From contig BCIA01000008.1 of assembly GCA_001599815.1 (NCBI GenBank), forward strand, positions 558,001-622,000: 64,000 bases of DNA. The letters are read 5' to 3'. Shown piece by piece: positions 10,907-21,583 of the stretch. The notes beneath the pieces were generated by a model, which was given only the letters and a program-made list of their open reading frames with translations, made no database searches and was not told the origin of the DNA. Made by a program: the position numbers and the translations under genes. Position 1 is the stretch's first letter; each line of letters begins with the position of its first letter. The stretch comes from Furcasterigmium furcatum. Its lineage: Eukaryota; Ascomycota; Sordariomycetes; Glomerellales; Plectosphaerellaceae.

Positions 10907-11953
10907 ATGTTGAAGCTGCGAGAAGAGAGGCAGATCCTCATCACCGGCGGCGCCGGCTTCATCGGCTCTCACCTCGTGGATTGCCTCCTCGCCGAGGGGG
11001 GCTGGCGGGTGGTCGTGGTCGACAACTTTGACTCCTTCTACTCGCCCTCCGTGAAGCGCGCAAACATCGCCGCGCACCGGGCAAACCCTCACTTCAAGCT
11101 CTACGAGGCCGACATTCGGCGCAAGGACCAGCTCCGCAAGGTCTTCGCCGAGAATGACTTGGACGTGGTCGTCCACCTCGCCGCGCGGGCCGGGGTGCGG
11201 CCGTCCCTCGAGAACCCCTCCGACTACATCGACACCAACGTGACGGGCACGCTCAATCTCCTCGACTGCGCTCGCGAATTCAAGATTGAACAGTTCGTCT
11301 TCGGCTCCTCCTCCAGCGTCTACGGTGCCAACGCCAAGGTCCCCTTCTCAGAGGACGACAAGGCTTCCCGGCCAATCTCACCCTACGCCGCGTCCAAAGC
11401 CGCCGGCGAGCTCCTGTGCCACACCTACGCCCACCTGTACGGCATCCGCTGCGTCTGCCTGCGCTTCTTCACCGTCTACGGGGCGCGCCAGCGGCCCGAC
11501 CTGGCCATCCACAAGTTTGCCAAACTGATTCACAACGGCAGGCCGATCCCGCTGTTCGGCGACGGCAGGACGCGGAGGGACTACACCTTCGTGGACGACA
11601 TCATCCAGGGCGTGCGCGCGGCCATGGACTTTGACGAAAGTTACTACGAGGTGTTTAATCTCGGGGAGTCGCAGACCATCGAGCTGCGGGTGCTCATCTC
11701 CGCTCTGGAAACGTGCCTCGGGAAGAGGGCGCTGGTGGATCGGCAGGACATGCAGCCAGGGGACGTGCCGGTGACCTTTGCCGACGTGAGCAAGGCGAGG
11801 GAGATGCTGCGGTATAATCCGCAGACGAAGCTCGGCGAGGGTCTGCCAAAGTTTGTCGAGTGGTTTAAGAAGCAGGAGGGAGAGGACCAGGACGCGACGG
11901 AATGTAACAAACACTATCACGGCAAGGTTGGGGTGGTAATAGAAGTAGAATAG
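10907..11953 (+). CDS. NAD-dependent nucleotide-sugar epimerase, UDP-glucuronate 4-epimerase-like
   Basis: A single exon of 348 residues. It is an extended SDR with ILITGGAGFIGSHLVDCLL (GxxGxxG), D-x-F-D binding the adenosine ribose in VVVDNFDSFYSP, HLAARAGVRPS, the catalytic serine region FGSSSSVYG and YAASKAA (YxxxK). NVTGTLNLL, FFTVYGARQRPDLA and DYTFVDDI are characteristic of UDP-glucuronate 4-epimerases, which make UDP-galacturonate from UDP-glucuronate. The sequence resembles bacterial CapI-type enzymes and plant GAEs but has no plant-type membrane anchor. The last 20 residues are low complexity. It faces the glycosyltransferase gene tail to tail, 94 bp apart. Substrate specificity is inferred from family resemblance. 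Confidence 0.85.
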   Translation: MLKLREERQILITGGAGFIGSHLVDCLLAEGGWRVVVVDNFDSFYSPSVKRANIAAHRANPHFKLYEADIRRKDQLRKVFAENDLDVVVHLAARAGVRPSLENPSDYIDTNVTGTLNLLDCAREFKIEQFVFGSSSSVYGANAKVPFSEDDKASRPISPYAASKAAGELLCHTYAHLYGIRCVCLRFFTVYGARQRPDLAIHKFAKLIHNGRPIPLFGDGRTRRDYTFVDDIIQGVRAAMDFDESYYEVFNLGESQTIELRVLISALETCLGKRALVDRQDMQPGDVPVTFADVSKAREMLRYNPQTKLGEGLPKFVEWFKKQEGEDQDATECNKHYHGKVGVVIEVE

Positions 11954-12047
11954 ACGAGACAGAGTATATGTATGGTCTCGAAGATGTCAGCCCCCGCTTG
12001 TACAAATTATGAAATATGAAAGGAGGCCCGTGATGCCTCAGTGTCAA

Positions 12048-14075
12048 TTATATCGGCCCCAAGCCGTCCCGGAATACCTCGTCCCACCAGTGCTTCTCCG
12101 CGTAAATGTACTCATCCGGCCGACGGCACACATCGTCAAACTGGATCTCCTTCAGAGGCTCAACAGCCTTGTCAACCAACAGCCTGGGCCTCCTCCAGTG
12201 AGTGTCTGACTTGGGTGCCCAGTACGTGATGTTCCGCGTCTCCGACCGGACCTCTGCCAGCGGCCGGAGCTTGCCGGGCTTCAACTGCCTCGCCAGGAGT
12301 GGGCGAAGATACGGGAAAAACCACGTCCGGTCCCACCACCACTCGCGCCTCTTCTTCATGCCCTGGATCCACGCGTTGTGGTGCAGCAGTGCAGGCACCT
12401 TGTTGGTGTAGAAGTCGACGTACAGCGGCATCTCCTCCCACAGTGTCGAGTTGGGTAGCCCTCTGAGCGGGTTGGGCGTCTTCTTGATGTCCTTGGGGAC
12501 GCCCTTGACGCGGACGGGCGAGATGCCCAGGTCGGCCGAGTACTTCGCAATCCCAGACTTGTTGCCCAGAGCGACGATGTCCCCGTCCGGCTCCGAGTGG
12601 ACGGTGGCGTACGACAGTTCCCGCAGGTAGTCGAGCCCGACGTGATACTCAAAGTCGCGCTCCATGAGATCGGTGGCGTTGCTGCTGTTGCCGAGCTCAT
12701 ACTTCCGCCTCCAGTTCCGCCAGGTCTCCTGCTCGCCGAGAACCTCGCCCGTGATGCCCTGCTCGCTAAAGAGGTGAACCCCCCTGCTCGTCTCGCCGTC
12801 GACCTTGTCGTATGCGCGGCGGAACATGCGCCTCATATCTCCTGCCGTGCCCATGTACACGCCTCCGTTGATGTACCGCGGCCGCATCTTCTGGAAGCTC
12901 TCGGGGTTAGGCACATCGGTATCCGGCCCGTAAATGTCAGCGGGCAGAGGACTCTCGGGCAGCTCGTCACAGTGTAGGTTGGAGCCTTCCTCGATGGTGG
13001 GCCAGCACCTTTTTGCGCACGCTAGGACGATTGTCTGCCGCATGGGCATCTTCTCCTCATACCTCCATTGCTTGGCAAGGCGGTCGTTGGCTCTGTCGTT
13101 GATCTGGTGGTAACGTTTCAGGAGCACTTCGGGCGGGAGCTGGAACCAGATGTCGAAGCCGTCGGCGATGACGACAATGTCATCCTCGTGCAAGGCGTCG
13201 TCAGGGTGCGCCTCCTCGTGCAGCACGGCGTCGAGATAGCGCATGATGCCGGAGATCTTGCTCAGATTGGGCCCGCCCTCCCATTTCGACATCTCGAAGG
13301 GATCACGACCCCAGTTGACGATGATTGGCGAAGGGTAGCCGAGGGCAATGGCGCTCACCATGAACTTGCAGAGGTTCGGGTCGCCCTTGGTGGCGGGCGC
13401 CAGTACAACCATGCGGCGGTCTTGATGGGGGACTTGGGATGATGGTGAGTTGGGGCTGTGGTCTGTTGTCTCGGTGTCGCTCTTTGGAGAGGGGCTCTGC
13501 GAGGGGGTTGTTTGGGAAGCCGTCGACTTCAACGTGGACATGGCCACTGATGACATCGGCTTCGTAGACGTCGACTTGTGAGACGTCGGCCGGGGAGACG
13601 TGGACTCGGTAGATGACGTTGGGTCAGGCACCTCTGCGGTACTTGACGCAAACATTGGCCCACTATCAGAGTAGTCCAGGGGAGGCTCATCGTCATCTGC
13701 TAACTCTGACTCCTGCTGCTGGTCCTCAGCAACTGGCGTTGGCTCTTGAGGCGGCTGCGCCTTGGACCCACGCTGCTCGGCATCTCCTGTGCCAGTGGTA
13801 ACCCAACCCACGGCCGAGCCATCACCCTAGTTGGTTGTCATGTCAGATAATCGCCTATCGCTTGAGCATGGCGGCACCTCACTTACCGGCGACCATGAGT
13901 GGATTGAGAAGAGAACGATGATGACGAGGACCGTTATGAGAAGTACTCGGGATACCTTCCGCCACAGTGTCGCTGGGCTGTGACGCGCGTGCTGGACACT
14001 CGCCTTGCCGAGCCTCTCGAGGCTTTCCCTCCCCCGACGGGTCGAGTCTGTCAGGGCGCGGAGAATGCCCTCCAT
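12048..14075 (-). CDS. Type II membrane glycosyltransferase, PLOD/LH3-like GT domain
   Basis: Two exons, 14075-13887 and 13826-12048, with a 60-nt intron (GTAAGT...CTAG), encode 655 residues. Exon 1 supplies a cytosolic basic N-terminus and one membrane helix at residues about 43-59 (RVLLITVLVIIVLFSIHSW). A Ser/Thr/Pro-rich stem follows, then the catalytic domain: VVLAPATKGDPNLCKFMVSA, IIVNWGRDPF, DDIVVIADGFDIWFQLP with a DxFD-type metal and nucleotide-sugar site, RYINGGVYMGTAGDM and a SEQG motif. This order matches the glycosyltransferase domain of lysyl-hydroxylase/procollagen galactosyltransferase-like proteins found in fungi. It is probably a Golgi enzyme. Donor and acceptor are unknown; the neighbouring epimerase hints at uronic-acid chemistry, but that is inference. 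Confidence 0.82.
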
Positions 14076-15193
14076 AGCTCTGTAGGGACGGCACGAGGCT
14101 CAACACGGGAATTGCAAAGCCGCGGGCGATTCGGTCTACCTCGCGAAAAGGATGGAGAGTCGGCGCCAGATGGGGAGGGATGTGTTCATTCGGGATATGG
14201 CCATCACGATAAAAAGTTTGAGGCAGGGATGTGGTGGTGAGCTGAAAATGAGGCGTCTTGTCCCCTATTCCGACGATGCTTTTTCTCTCCTTTTCCTGTT
14301 TCGGGAAGTATTGGTCCAGGGTTCGTGCCCATTTCTACCACGGGCTAGCTGCGTTCCGGGGATGATCAACCAAATCGAGATGCCCCTGGATCTGCCATCC
14401 GGGCAACCCCTGAACATGCGTCGTCGCCCCGAGCTGAGCTTGCGATCCGTGTGTGCCGTGGAACAGTTCTAGGCCCCAGTGGGGGAATGGTTTATCAGCT
14501 GCCTACCAGGATGGGAAATTAATCGTGCGGACGGACGGGCGGCCGGAGCAGCTACTCCCACTCGAAAAAACGATCCTGCGCGTAGGCTCTGCGGGGGCCG
14601 CGGCCTCTCCTGCTTGGCCGAGACGGGCTGCATGAAGGGGAGCACTACGAGGACAATGTTGCTCTATGTTGTCGTCCTCAGAGGCCGGCTCGGCGTCTAT
14701 TCACTGTCGTTGGACCCTCCGTTGCGGCCTCCACGGGCTCCACTCACCCCGAGCGGCGACGGCCTTCATCAACTCCACACCGTACATCTGTCGCTTCCGA
14801 CCGAGCCACCTCAAAGAGAGCCGTCCTCGTCCTCCCCGAAGCCATCGACGTCAAAACTTGAACCTAGACCCGATCAGGCCCCGCTGCTCCATTGTATCAC
14901 GGGCACAACCATATCCATCCATCTACAAACTTCCACCCCATCATCATTGAGGTACTTCCCGCACCAGCGCGCTCTGGCAGTCCATACGAGCAGCAGCACA
15001 AGCAGCCCTCTGCGAATGTGATCCTCCACCGCCACTCCAGGTTCCGAAGCTTCCCAGCCTTCTCGCACTTTGCGACCGGATCTTAGATCCGGAATGCCGC
15101 GACAGCCCCAGTATACCAACCAGCGCAGCACTCGCTCGTGTTGTAGAGCCACCTGAACAACCCGTTGATCCGCCGTCAGGTTGTCCGCGTGCC
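14076..15193. other. Intergenic region with a dispersed repeat copy
   Basis: Upstream of the glycosyltransferase gene. It contains the diverged repeat at 14344-14450 and otherwise only short, low-complexity open frames on both strands. Confidence 0.5.
14344..14450 (+). repeat. Dispersed repeat, copy A (partner at 30226-30328)
   Basis: About 105 bp that aligns in the same orientation with 30226-30328. Shared blocks include GATCAAC, ATCGAGATG, CCTGGATCTGCCAT, CCCCTGAA and GAGCTGAGCTT. Mismatches and small indels are scattered, so the copies are old. No open frame, terminal inverted repeat or target duplication was recognised. Confidence 0.75.
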
Positions 15194-15589
15194 TTACTCG
15201 GCGTCGTTCACAGGGGGCTGTTTCTTGGGCTCGGAAAGGTCGTACGCTGTTTCCTCCCTCCACGCCAGGGCTAGCTGGCGCCGCCCTTCGCGTGTGGTTG
15301 TGGAGCTGTCCTCGCGATGGACTGGTGTTTCGAACAAGTGAAGGAGGAAGTTCGTTTTGCAGGACCAAGCGGCGTAGTACTTCGGGCATGTTTTCAACTT
15401 GCAGTACCAGACCCAACGACGAGTAGGCGGCAGTGTCGAGTTTTCAGTATCCGTGTCTGCATCCGCAAGGTACTCCTCGAACGCCGAAGCCGCCATGCTC
15501 TCGGCCAGAAAACCATGTGAGGCCTCACTCACATTATTATCCGCAGCGGGAGCATGCCGAGACATGTTGCAGTCGAACTTGTTGGGCAC
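15194..15589 (-). CDS. Small Cys/His-containing hypothetical protein
   Basis: An uninterrupted frame of 131 residues. The first 55 residues are polar and acidic. The rest looks constrained: WYCKLKTCPKYYAAWSCK, then FLLHLFETPVHRED, then AWREETAYDLSEPKKQPP. The C-x4-C-x15-H-x6-H spacing resembles a loose C2H2 zinc finger, though the spacing is not canonical. No signal peptide is present. I do not recognise the family, and a longer spliced gene cannot be excluded. Confidence 0.5.
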   Translation of the reverse strand: MPNKFDCNMSRHAPAADNNVSEASHGFLAESMAASAFEEYLADADTDTENSTLPPTRRWVWYCKLKTCPKYYAAWSCKTNFLLHLFETPVHREDSSTTTREGRRQLALAWREETAYDLSEPKKQPPVNDAE

Positions 15590-16356
15590 TTGCTGATACA
15601 GCTTGGAATCTTCGAATGCCTCCGCGACGGGATGCGACGGAGGGGGTGAGTCGTAGTTTTTGGGGATATATTGGGCATCGATCGGGCCTCGACCACACAG
15701 ACTGAGCTGGGGACGGGCTCTGATCTACACCACCATACCTCCAGAATGATGTACATCGGTTCCTATGGTCACCACGTTGCCACCGGAAGGCTCCCCGGGT
15801 AAACATTTGTGACTAATCCTCATCGCCCGCCCGTCAAACCAATATTGCGTTTGGTCTTGGTTGCCTTCCTGAGACCAAATCGCTCGTGAACCTATCGTCA
15901 GTTCGCCTTGCATTCGAGGATGCAGGCTGCCTTCCCACCGGAAGATTCCCGGGGGTAAAGACCGGTGACCAGTTCTCCTCGCCCCGCCCGTCAAACCAAT
16001 ATTGTGTTGCGTCTTGATCGTCTTCCTGCGACCAAATTGTGCATGGACCTGTCGTTGGTCCGCCTTGCATTCGACGGTGCAGGCTGTTGGTCTCAAGTCG
16101 TATCATCTGTGGCGCCAAGGAAGGTTGCCAGCCCCGCGAGTCTGGACGCACATGCAACCAACCGCCTCGTCGAGCCAGACCGAGAAGTGCGGCCTGCGGC
16201 CGACCCGGCCATCGGGGGCCTGCTGCTCTCGATCAACCATCTGAGGATCCCCGAATAAATAAGCCCTGATTCTAACCATCCACCAGCCGCGATGCACTCC
16301 CGAAGCCGAGTTCTACAGTCACCGTCGTGATCAGGTTGCAAAGCATCGACCTAACC
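15590..16356. other. Intergenic region with a tandem duplication
   Basis: Dominated by the roughly 155-bp tandem duplication listed below. The last part forms the upstream region of the coiled-coil gene. No complete gene was found. Confidence 0.5.
15777..16090 (-). repeat. Two-copy tandem duplication of about 155 bp, formerly coding on the minus strand
   Basis: CACCGGAAG occurs at 15781 and 15936, GTCAAACCAATATTG at 15833 and 15990, and CGCCTTGCATTCGA at 15904 and 16061, giving a period of 155-157 bp. Translated on the minus strand, both copies give a related peptide around IWSQE, then TQYWFDGR (TIWSQEDDQDATQYWFDGRG and AIWSQEGNQDQTQYWFDGRA), but in different frames. That conservation suggests a duplicated exon of a now broken gene. 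Confidence 0.65.
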
Positions 16357-17948
16357 ATGGCGCCGTCTCCCACCAAACCGTCACAAGCCCCCAAGCCAAC
16401 ATCCTCGCCATCGGTTCCGGATCCAGAGAGTGATGTTGATGACTTCCTCGCGTTGATGAGCAAGTTGAGCTCACAGGGCGGGTATAAGCGAGTCAAGAAG
16501 CTGACAAGTGATCACGAAACGCTGGAGAGTGACCTGGCCGACCTCCGAGTTGCGTACACGACAAACCTCAAGCAGCTGTCCGAAGTTGAAGCGGGGCAAA
16601 AGCAACAAGAGCGAGAATATGTCGAGAAAATCAAGGCCCTCGAAACGCGGCTTGCCGCCGCTGAACACGGGGAGGCTGCGGCCAAGCTCGCGACGGATTG
16701 CGAGGAGAGAAAGGTCAAGGATCTTCGCGCGCAGGTCCAGCAGGGGGAGAAAAAAGTCATCCAGATGATGGATACTGACAAAAAACGCGAGAACGATAAC
16801 ATCAAGCTTAGTGCAGAGAAGACAACTCTGGACGAGAAGATCTCCTTGCTGGAAACTGAGGAGAGGAAGCTCAATGGGGAATTATCATCCGCGCGATCAG
16901 CGCTCGCCACAAAATCGGAAGAGTTGCGGAAGGCCAAGAACGAGATCGCCGCGGTCCGCTCTTACATCGTCAAGTTACCAAATCTCGAGGTCAACCGCAA
17001 CCGAATGTACGTACAGAAACGCGATGAGATCTTACTCCATATCTGACATCAACCCACAGCTGCCAAGACCTCGACTCCGCCTTCAGTGCCGTCTTTCATT
17101 TCCTCAGCTCCCAACTCGCTGTCGATCTCCCAGAAAATCGCCTGGAGGACGTCGCCGCTTGGGACGGCATCCGAGACCACCATGCCATTCGGCGCACCAT
17201 TCCTCTCCCTCCGACTAACTCCCCTGCGGCTAAACGTATGAGGGTTATCGCCGCCCTCGTCATACTTGCACACGCTCTCGTCAGACACGTGCTCAGGCCC
17301 ACGTACCTGCTCAATCAGAGCGAAGAACTAGATCGCATGTTGGACGGCCTAGCGAAGTCACGGGCAGCCCACGATGCCTTTGTCCGGGCGGTTCTCTTGA
17401 AAGCAACCGCGTCGGGGAATGATGACCCCGCGCTCGCTCGCTCCGAACTCGCCCTCCGCGAGGTCGCCACAGCGGTGCAACATTGGATTCCTGCCGACCG
17501 AAGCGACCAGTTCTATAACGAAATGCGTCGTCTCACGGGCCCTCTTACCGAAACCTGGAAGATCGTACAGAGGACCCGACAGAGAGTAGACCCAAGCCTT
17601 TCATTTGAAGTCCTGGAAGACTGGCGGCAGCTGCCGCCAATGACAACACCGCAAGATCGGCCTCAGTCATCTGCTGAGCCCAGCCAGCCGCCTGTCACGC
17701 TGGTGGAAACGGATGTTATCGGAGCCGTATGGCCCGCCTTTCTTGTACGTGAGGAGGATACCTTGGATATCGTACACCAAGGCTATGTCTTGACCCGGGG
17801 AGATGTCAAAGACGCTAGTGAAGAAGCAACCCGGAGAGGTGCTCGGAGGAACGCTCGACGGAGTGAAACCATGAATGGGACGAACAGGCGGGATTCTGGT
17901 GTTTCTTTTTTATCCCCGGGACAATCCAACGACTCACCCATCAAGTGA
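16357..17948 (+). CDS. Coiled-coil protein of unknown function
   Basis: Two exons, 16357-17006 and 17060-17948, joined over a 53-nt intron (GTACGT...CACAG), give 512 residues and sum to 513 codons. I chose ATG 16357 because AACCATGGCG is a good fungal start context; the frame is open upstream but lacks another ATG. After a Pro/Ser-rich N-terminus (about 30 residues), residues about 45-215 form a long Glu/Lys/Leu heptad coiled coil. A globular helical region follows with QDLDSAFSAVFHFLSSQLAV, LEDVAAWDGI and DRMLDGLAKSRAAHDAF, then a disordered basic tail. Such proteins are often scaffolds, but no known domain is recognised. Confidence 0.8.
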
Positions 17949-19118
17949 TGGGTTGGGGAAGGACCCCGAGACAGTTCGGAATACGTTCACGTTCATTTTC
18001 GCCCAGTGTACGATCGCGTCCGTAGGTTCTTATCTATATTATTCGAAGTTCCATCACGTACCTCAGATGGAGGGCCCTGGAGCTCGCACAAAAGGAGAAG
18101 GGCCAGGATCTATACTCGGGCCGTTAGTGCCACGAGGAGGATCTCGAGAAGATAAAAGGTCCCAGGAGACGCTGCAGTTGAGGCCATTCCCCGTCAAGCC
18201 CCAGTCAGATGCCTCTCCAGCCTCAGGACATAGTGCATCGCCGCCTTACCACCCTTCCCAAATACATCATCTATCCGCGCGCGTAGCCTCTCAGAATCAC
18301 CAACCACGCATCGCTGGAGCAAAGGCACGTGTTTGCACTGGCTGCTGGCCGCTCGCCGCCCTCCGCGTTCAGCCACCTGTTGTCCACAGTGTCTAAGTCG
18401 GTGTGCGCCTTCCAACGTCGTCTTCACCAGGATCGCCATCCACCAAAGCAGCGGACTATTTTGCGCCGTCGATCATCTCTTATCCGTGGCCTCTATCAAG
18501 AGCTGTTTTGATCTGGCTTAAACGCTCTTGCCCTTTTCATGTGGGAGGGAAACACGACTAGGACAGACATTACCTTGGCCTTAGATAGAAATACACGATC
18601 GTCAATTTGCTGCCATGAACCCGTCACCCGTCACCCGTCCATCACCATCCACAATTCTACAAAGGATGGTCCCAGTCTCCCTTCTCTGCTAAAATCATCT
18701 ATTTGTCTCGTTGGGACGCTGTCCGTGGACAAGCATCGAGCGGCCCAAATCACACTTCACCGAAACCAAGAAGCAGAACCTCTGATTCGGTGGCCGGGCT
18801 CGGCGTCTCTTTCAACCGACCTTACACAGGGCCACGGATTGATCAAATCAGAACTCTTGTCCCCCAGGCAGCCACCCGAGAAGAAGATGGAATCTCGGAG
18901 AAACATTGACCCCTCCTGCCATTTAAAAAAAGGGAAGACGCGTCTGAAACGCGTCGGAATTCCCTCCCCTTCCCACACCCGCTACCCAAGGCGTTTGTTC
19001 CCGCACCGTCCCCAACGCAGACAAATCCTGTTCTTGAACATAGCGTAACTGCTCCGCTATCTTGAAAAGACCATCACACAGCTTTTGCTAAGCCCCTTGC
19101 TAACATGTCTGCCATCAG
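17949..19118. other. Intergenic region
   Basis: No gene is supported. A 170-codon open frame near 18539-19048 has no domain-like composition. The promoter and possibly a first exon of the HET gene should lie in the right-hand part. Confidence 0.45.
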
Positions 19119-21077
19119 AAAGACGAGGCTCAACCCCTTGCCGCAATCCTGTCCACGCAGCCCGGCAAGTCCTTGACCCGCCGCCTCGTTGAAACGCAGG
19201 AGTCGTGCGTTAGGACCGAAGACAAGAAGCTCAAGTTCATAAGAGAATTTGAATGTTTGCGTGAGGGCCAGGGGGATGGTGCCAACGATGGAGAAGTTCT
19301 TCTTGTCCGGACGAAGATGAATGGCCTGTCGAAGGATGGCGCAAAGGTGGTTGCCGTCTCTTACACCTGGAAGCCGGATGAACAGGAGGAGGATGTTGCG
19401 TCTGGCAAGTATCGCCTTCGAGCGAGCAATCAGGTTCATGCAGCGATGATCGTGTCTCCTGTCCGTGATTCCGTTCTTGATCGCACGTGCCGATTTGTGG
19501 GGCACGTCGGGGCGGATGCTTTCTGGATCGACCAGCACTGCATCAAACAGGAGCCTGGTCCAGAAAAGGAGGTTGCCATGCAGGCGATGGACCTGGTGTA
19601 CTACCACATCCCACACTCAGTTGCGCTTTTGGCGCGCCAACTTCAGTCGGATGAAGTAGGCCTCCTGTGTGAAATTTTGACGGCCAACATGGGGAAGACT
19701 GGGAGGCCTGAGTTGCCTCAAGGCTGGGGGTGGGACAAGGCAAGGGAAGCTGTCAATCTCCTGGGGAGAATCACGGATGACCGTTGGTGGAGCAGGGTCT
19801 GGACTTTCCAGGAGAACTACCGTGCGGGACCCAGCATGATGCTCCTCATACCCTGCGTGCAGAGCCCGTCGAGGACAAGCTTTCCGCCAGGTGTTTCTTA
19901 CATTTGTGGAGCGGAATCGCGTTTTGGTCATTTACCCGGGGACCTTTGCATCCGGTCGCGGCTGTTCCACCAGAAGGCGACGAGGCTCTGTCTGGCGTTC
20001 CAGGAGGAACGGCCTCTGGAACAGCACTTGTGCAATCGAGTCATTACCAGGGCACCGTGGTATGTGGATCTCCTGGGCGGCAGCTCCGGGATGCCGGGCC
20101 GTGTACCTCTTCGCCCACCAATGTGGCCAGCCATCCTGCAAAGCATTCGTTCGCGCAACTTGATGGAGTCCTGGGACATGCTTCACGTCTTTGCCAACAG
20201 CTGCTGGTATAGCACGCGACTGGACACGTTGAAGCTCCGAACGAGGGAAGCCAGCGTCGACGTCGGTCTCATGGCTCTCGCCTTGCTGAACGGAGAAATC
20301 ATGGACAACCATCCTGATAACGATGTTGGTGCCGTGGTAGCAAGGACCCTGACCTTTCCACAGTACATGCATCAGCAGGCTTATAAGAGGACATTGCCGC
20401 CTCCAGGAATCGGTGCGCTCACCTTCAGCCAGTGCTGCCGATTCTCCGATGTTAAGCTGCGAGACGATGGGATCGAGACAACAGGGAATCTCTGGGGGGT
20501 GTATGACCATGTGCATGCACTACAGTACCGTCCCTGGGCCGGATCGATCAAGGAAAACCCACCCAAGAATTCGCCGTTCACAAGGGAGCAATACAACTCC
20601 CTGTGTCGTCTTGGACGTATTCTAGGAAAACGGGGAGAAAAAGATCTCTCGTGGAAGCTTTTCGCCCTCGCGAAAAGACGTCAACGGTCTTCTTGCGAGG
20701 AGTTGTTCGCTGAGCACTGGATGACCGTGATGGGCAGGTACATCGCCGATGCGATGAAGAAGAAGAAGTGCTTGTACCTTGCGCGGTTGGCTAGCAACGG
20801 CAAGTACGGCGCTATCTTCGTGGGAGAAGAAGAGCAGAGAGCTGCTATGCCGTCCCACGTATTCACATCGCTCAGGCAGGAGAAACTCGGAGAAGAGGAC
20901 ACTGACCGTAACGACCTCGATCGGTATGTCTCCATGGAAGTTGAGGTTGTTGGGGGTGGCTTCGGGGTGCCTCCGAAGTTATACACTGGAGATGGGATCC
21001 TGGGTCTCTGCTTTTATCGATTCAAGCCTCAGGAGAAGGTGTTGTTCCCATGGCCTCGGGGCATGCTCGATCTTTAA
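19119..21077 (+). CDS. HET-domain (heterokaryon incompatibility-like) protein, 5' end unresolved
   Basis: The frame is open from 19119 to TAA 21077 (about 652 residues), but no in-frame ATG lies at its beginning. The HET domain (PF06985 type) is clear: KVVAVSYTWKPDE, then DAFWIDQHCIKQEPGPEKEV, AMQAMDLVYYHIPHSVALL and RWWSRVWTFQENYRAG. This is the standard order W-x-D-x-x-C-I, M-x-x-MD-x-VY, RVWTFQE. The long C-terminal part is helical and specific to one fungal subfamily. Family members trigger cell death or other responses after non-self fusion. A TGCTAAC branch and CATCAG acceptor at 19101-19118 suggest an upstream first exon. Alternatively ATG 19105 is the start and one frameshift separates it from the domain. 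Confidence 0.82.
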   Translation, partial: KDEAQPLAAILSTQPGKSLTRRLVETQESCVRTEDKKLKFIREFECLREGQGDGANDGEVLLVRTKMNGLSKDGAKVVAVSYTWKPDEQEEDVASGKYRLRASNQVHAAMIVSPVRDSVLDRTCRFVGHVGADAFWIDQHCIKQEPGPEKEVAMQAMDLVYYHIPHSVALLARQLQSDEVGLLCEILTANMGKTGRPELPQGWGWDKAREAVNLLGRITDDRWWSRVWTFQENYRAGPSMMLLIPCVQSPSRTSFPPGVSYICGAESRFGHLPGDLCIRSRLFHQKATRLCLAFQEERPLEQHLCNRVITRAPWYVDLLGGSSGMPGRVPLRPPMWPAILQSIRSRNLMESWDMLHVFANSCWYSTRLDTLKLRTREASVDVGLMALALLNGEIMDNHPDNDVGAVVARTLTFPQYMHQQAYKRTLPPPGIGALTFSQCCRFSDVKLRDDGIETTGNLWGVYDHVHALQYRPWAGSIKENPPKNSPFTREQYNSLCRLGRILGKRGEKDLSWKLFALAKRRQRSSCEELFAEHWMTVMGRYIADAMKKKKCLYLARLASNGKYGAIFVGEEEQRAAMPSHVFTSLRQEKLGEEDTDRNDLDRYVSMEVEVVGGGFGVPPKLYTGDGILGLCFYRFKPQEKVLFPWPRGMLDL

Positions 21078-21583
21078 TCGGGCACGGAGTGTTAAGCCCT
21101 GATTTGGTGTGCTTTCATATGTTCTTTCCCAAATTGGCTTCAGGTTATCTATCAGGGGGTGGGGGTTATTTAAACTTAGCAAAAATAGCACTCGTTATTC
21201 AATATCATGACAGCCCAGGGAATATAGATATAGATTTAAGGCTATATTAGAAGCGTAACGCTAGGTTAGAATTTATGAAAAGGATGCGTGAGCGACGTCG
21301 CATTATCATCACGAGCAGTGCGTACCACTAACTACAGTGGAGGTTACTGTACCTAGTGGGACTTATTCAGGCTGTGTGGGAGATACCAAGCCCTCCACAT
21401 GCCTGCCCAGGCGAAAGTCGCTGAACTCGGACTCCAGGGCTATTCATCGCCGCTTACCGCTCACCGACACCCATGGACCGTCTTTACAGGGCCGACTTAT
21501 GTCAGATATACATGGGCCTCTCGTGCCGATACCTATGTGGCATGCTCCTCCTCCTCCTCCTCCTCCATCTTCAGCGGGATCCC
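21078..21583. other. Intergenic region with an AT-rich patch
   Basis: Between the convergent HET and Zn2Cys6 genes. About 21165-21280 is markedly AT-rich compared with the surroundings. No gene or repeat was recognised. Confidence 0.5.

Noticed and set aside
15834..16157. Minus-strand frame over the 155-bp duplication as an intact gene
   Set aside because: The conserved peptide changes frame between the two copies and no consistent start or splice model joins them.
18539..19048. 170-codon open frame upstream of the HET gene
   Set aside because: Composition is irregular, with no domain-like stretches. It ends at a possible splice donor but does not connect in frame to the HET exon.
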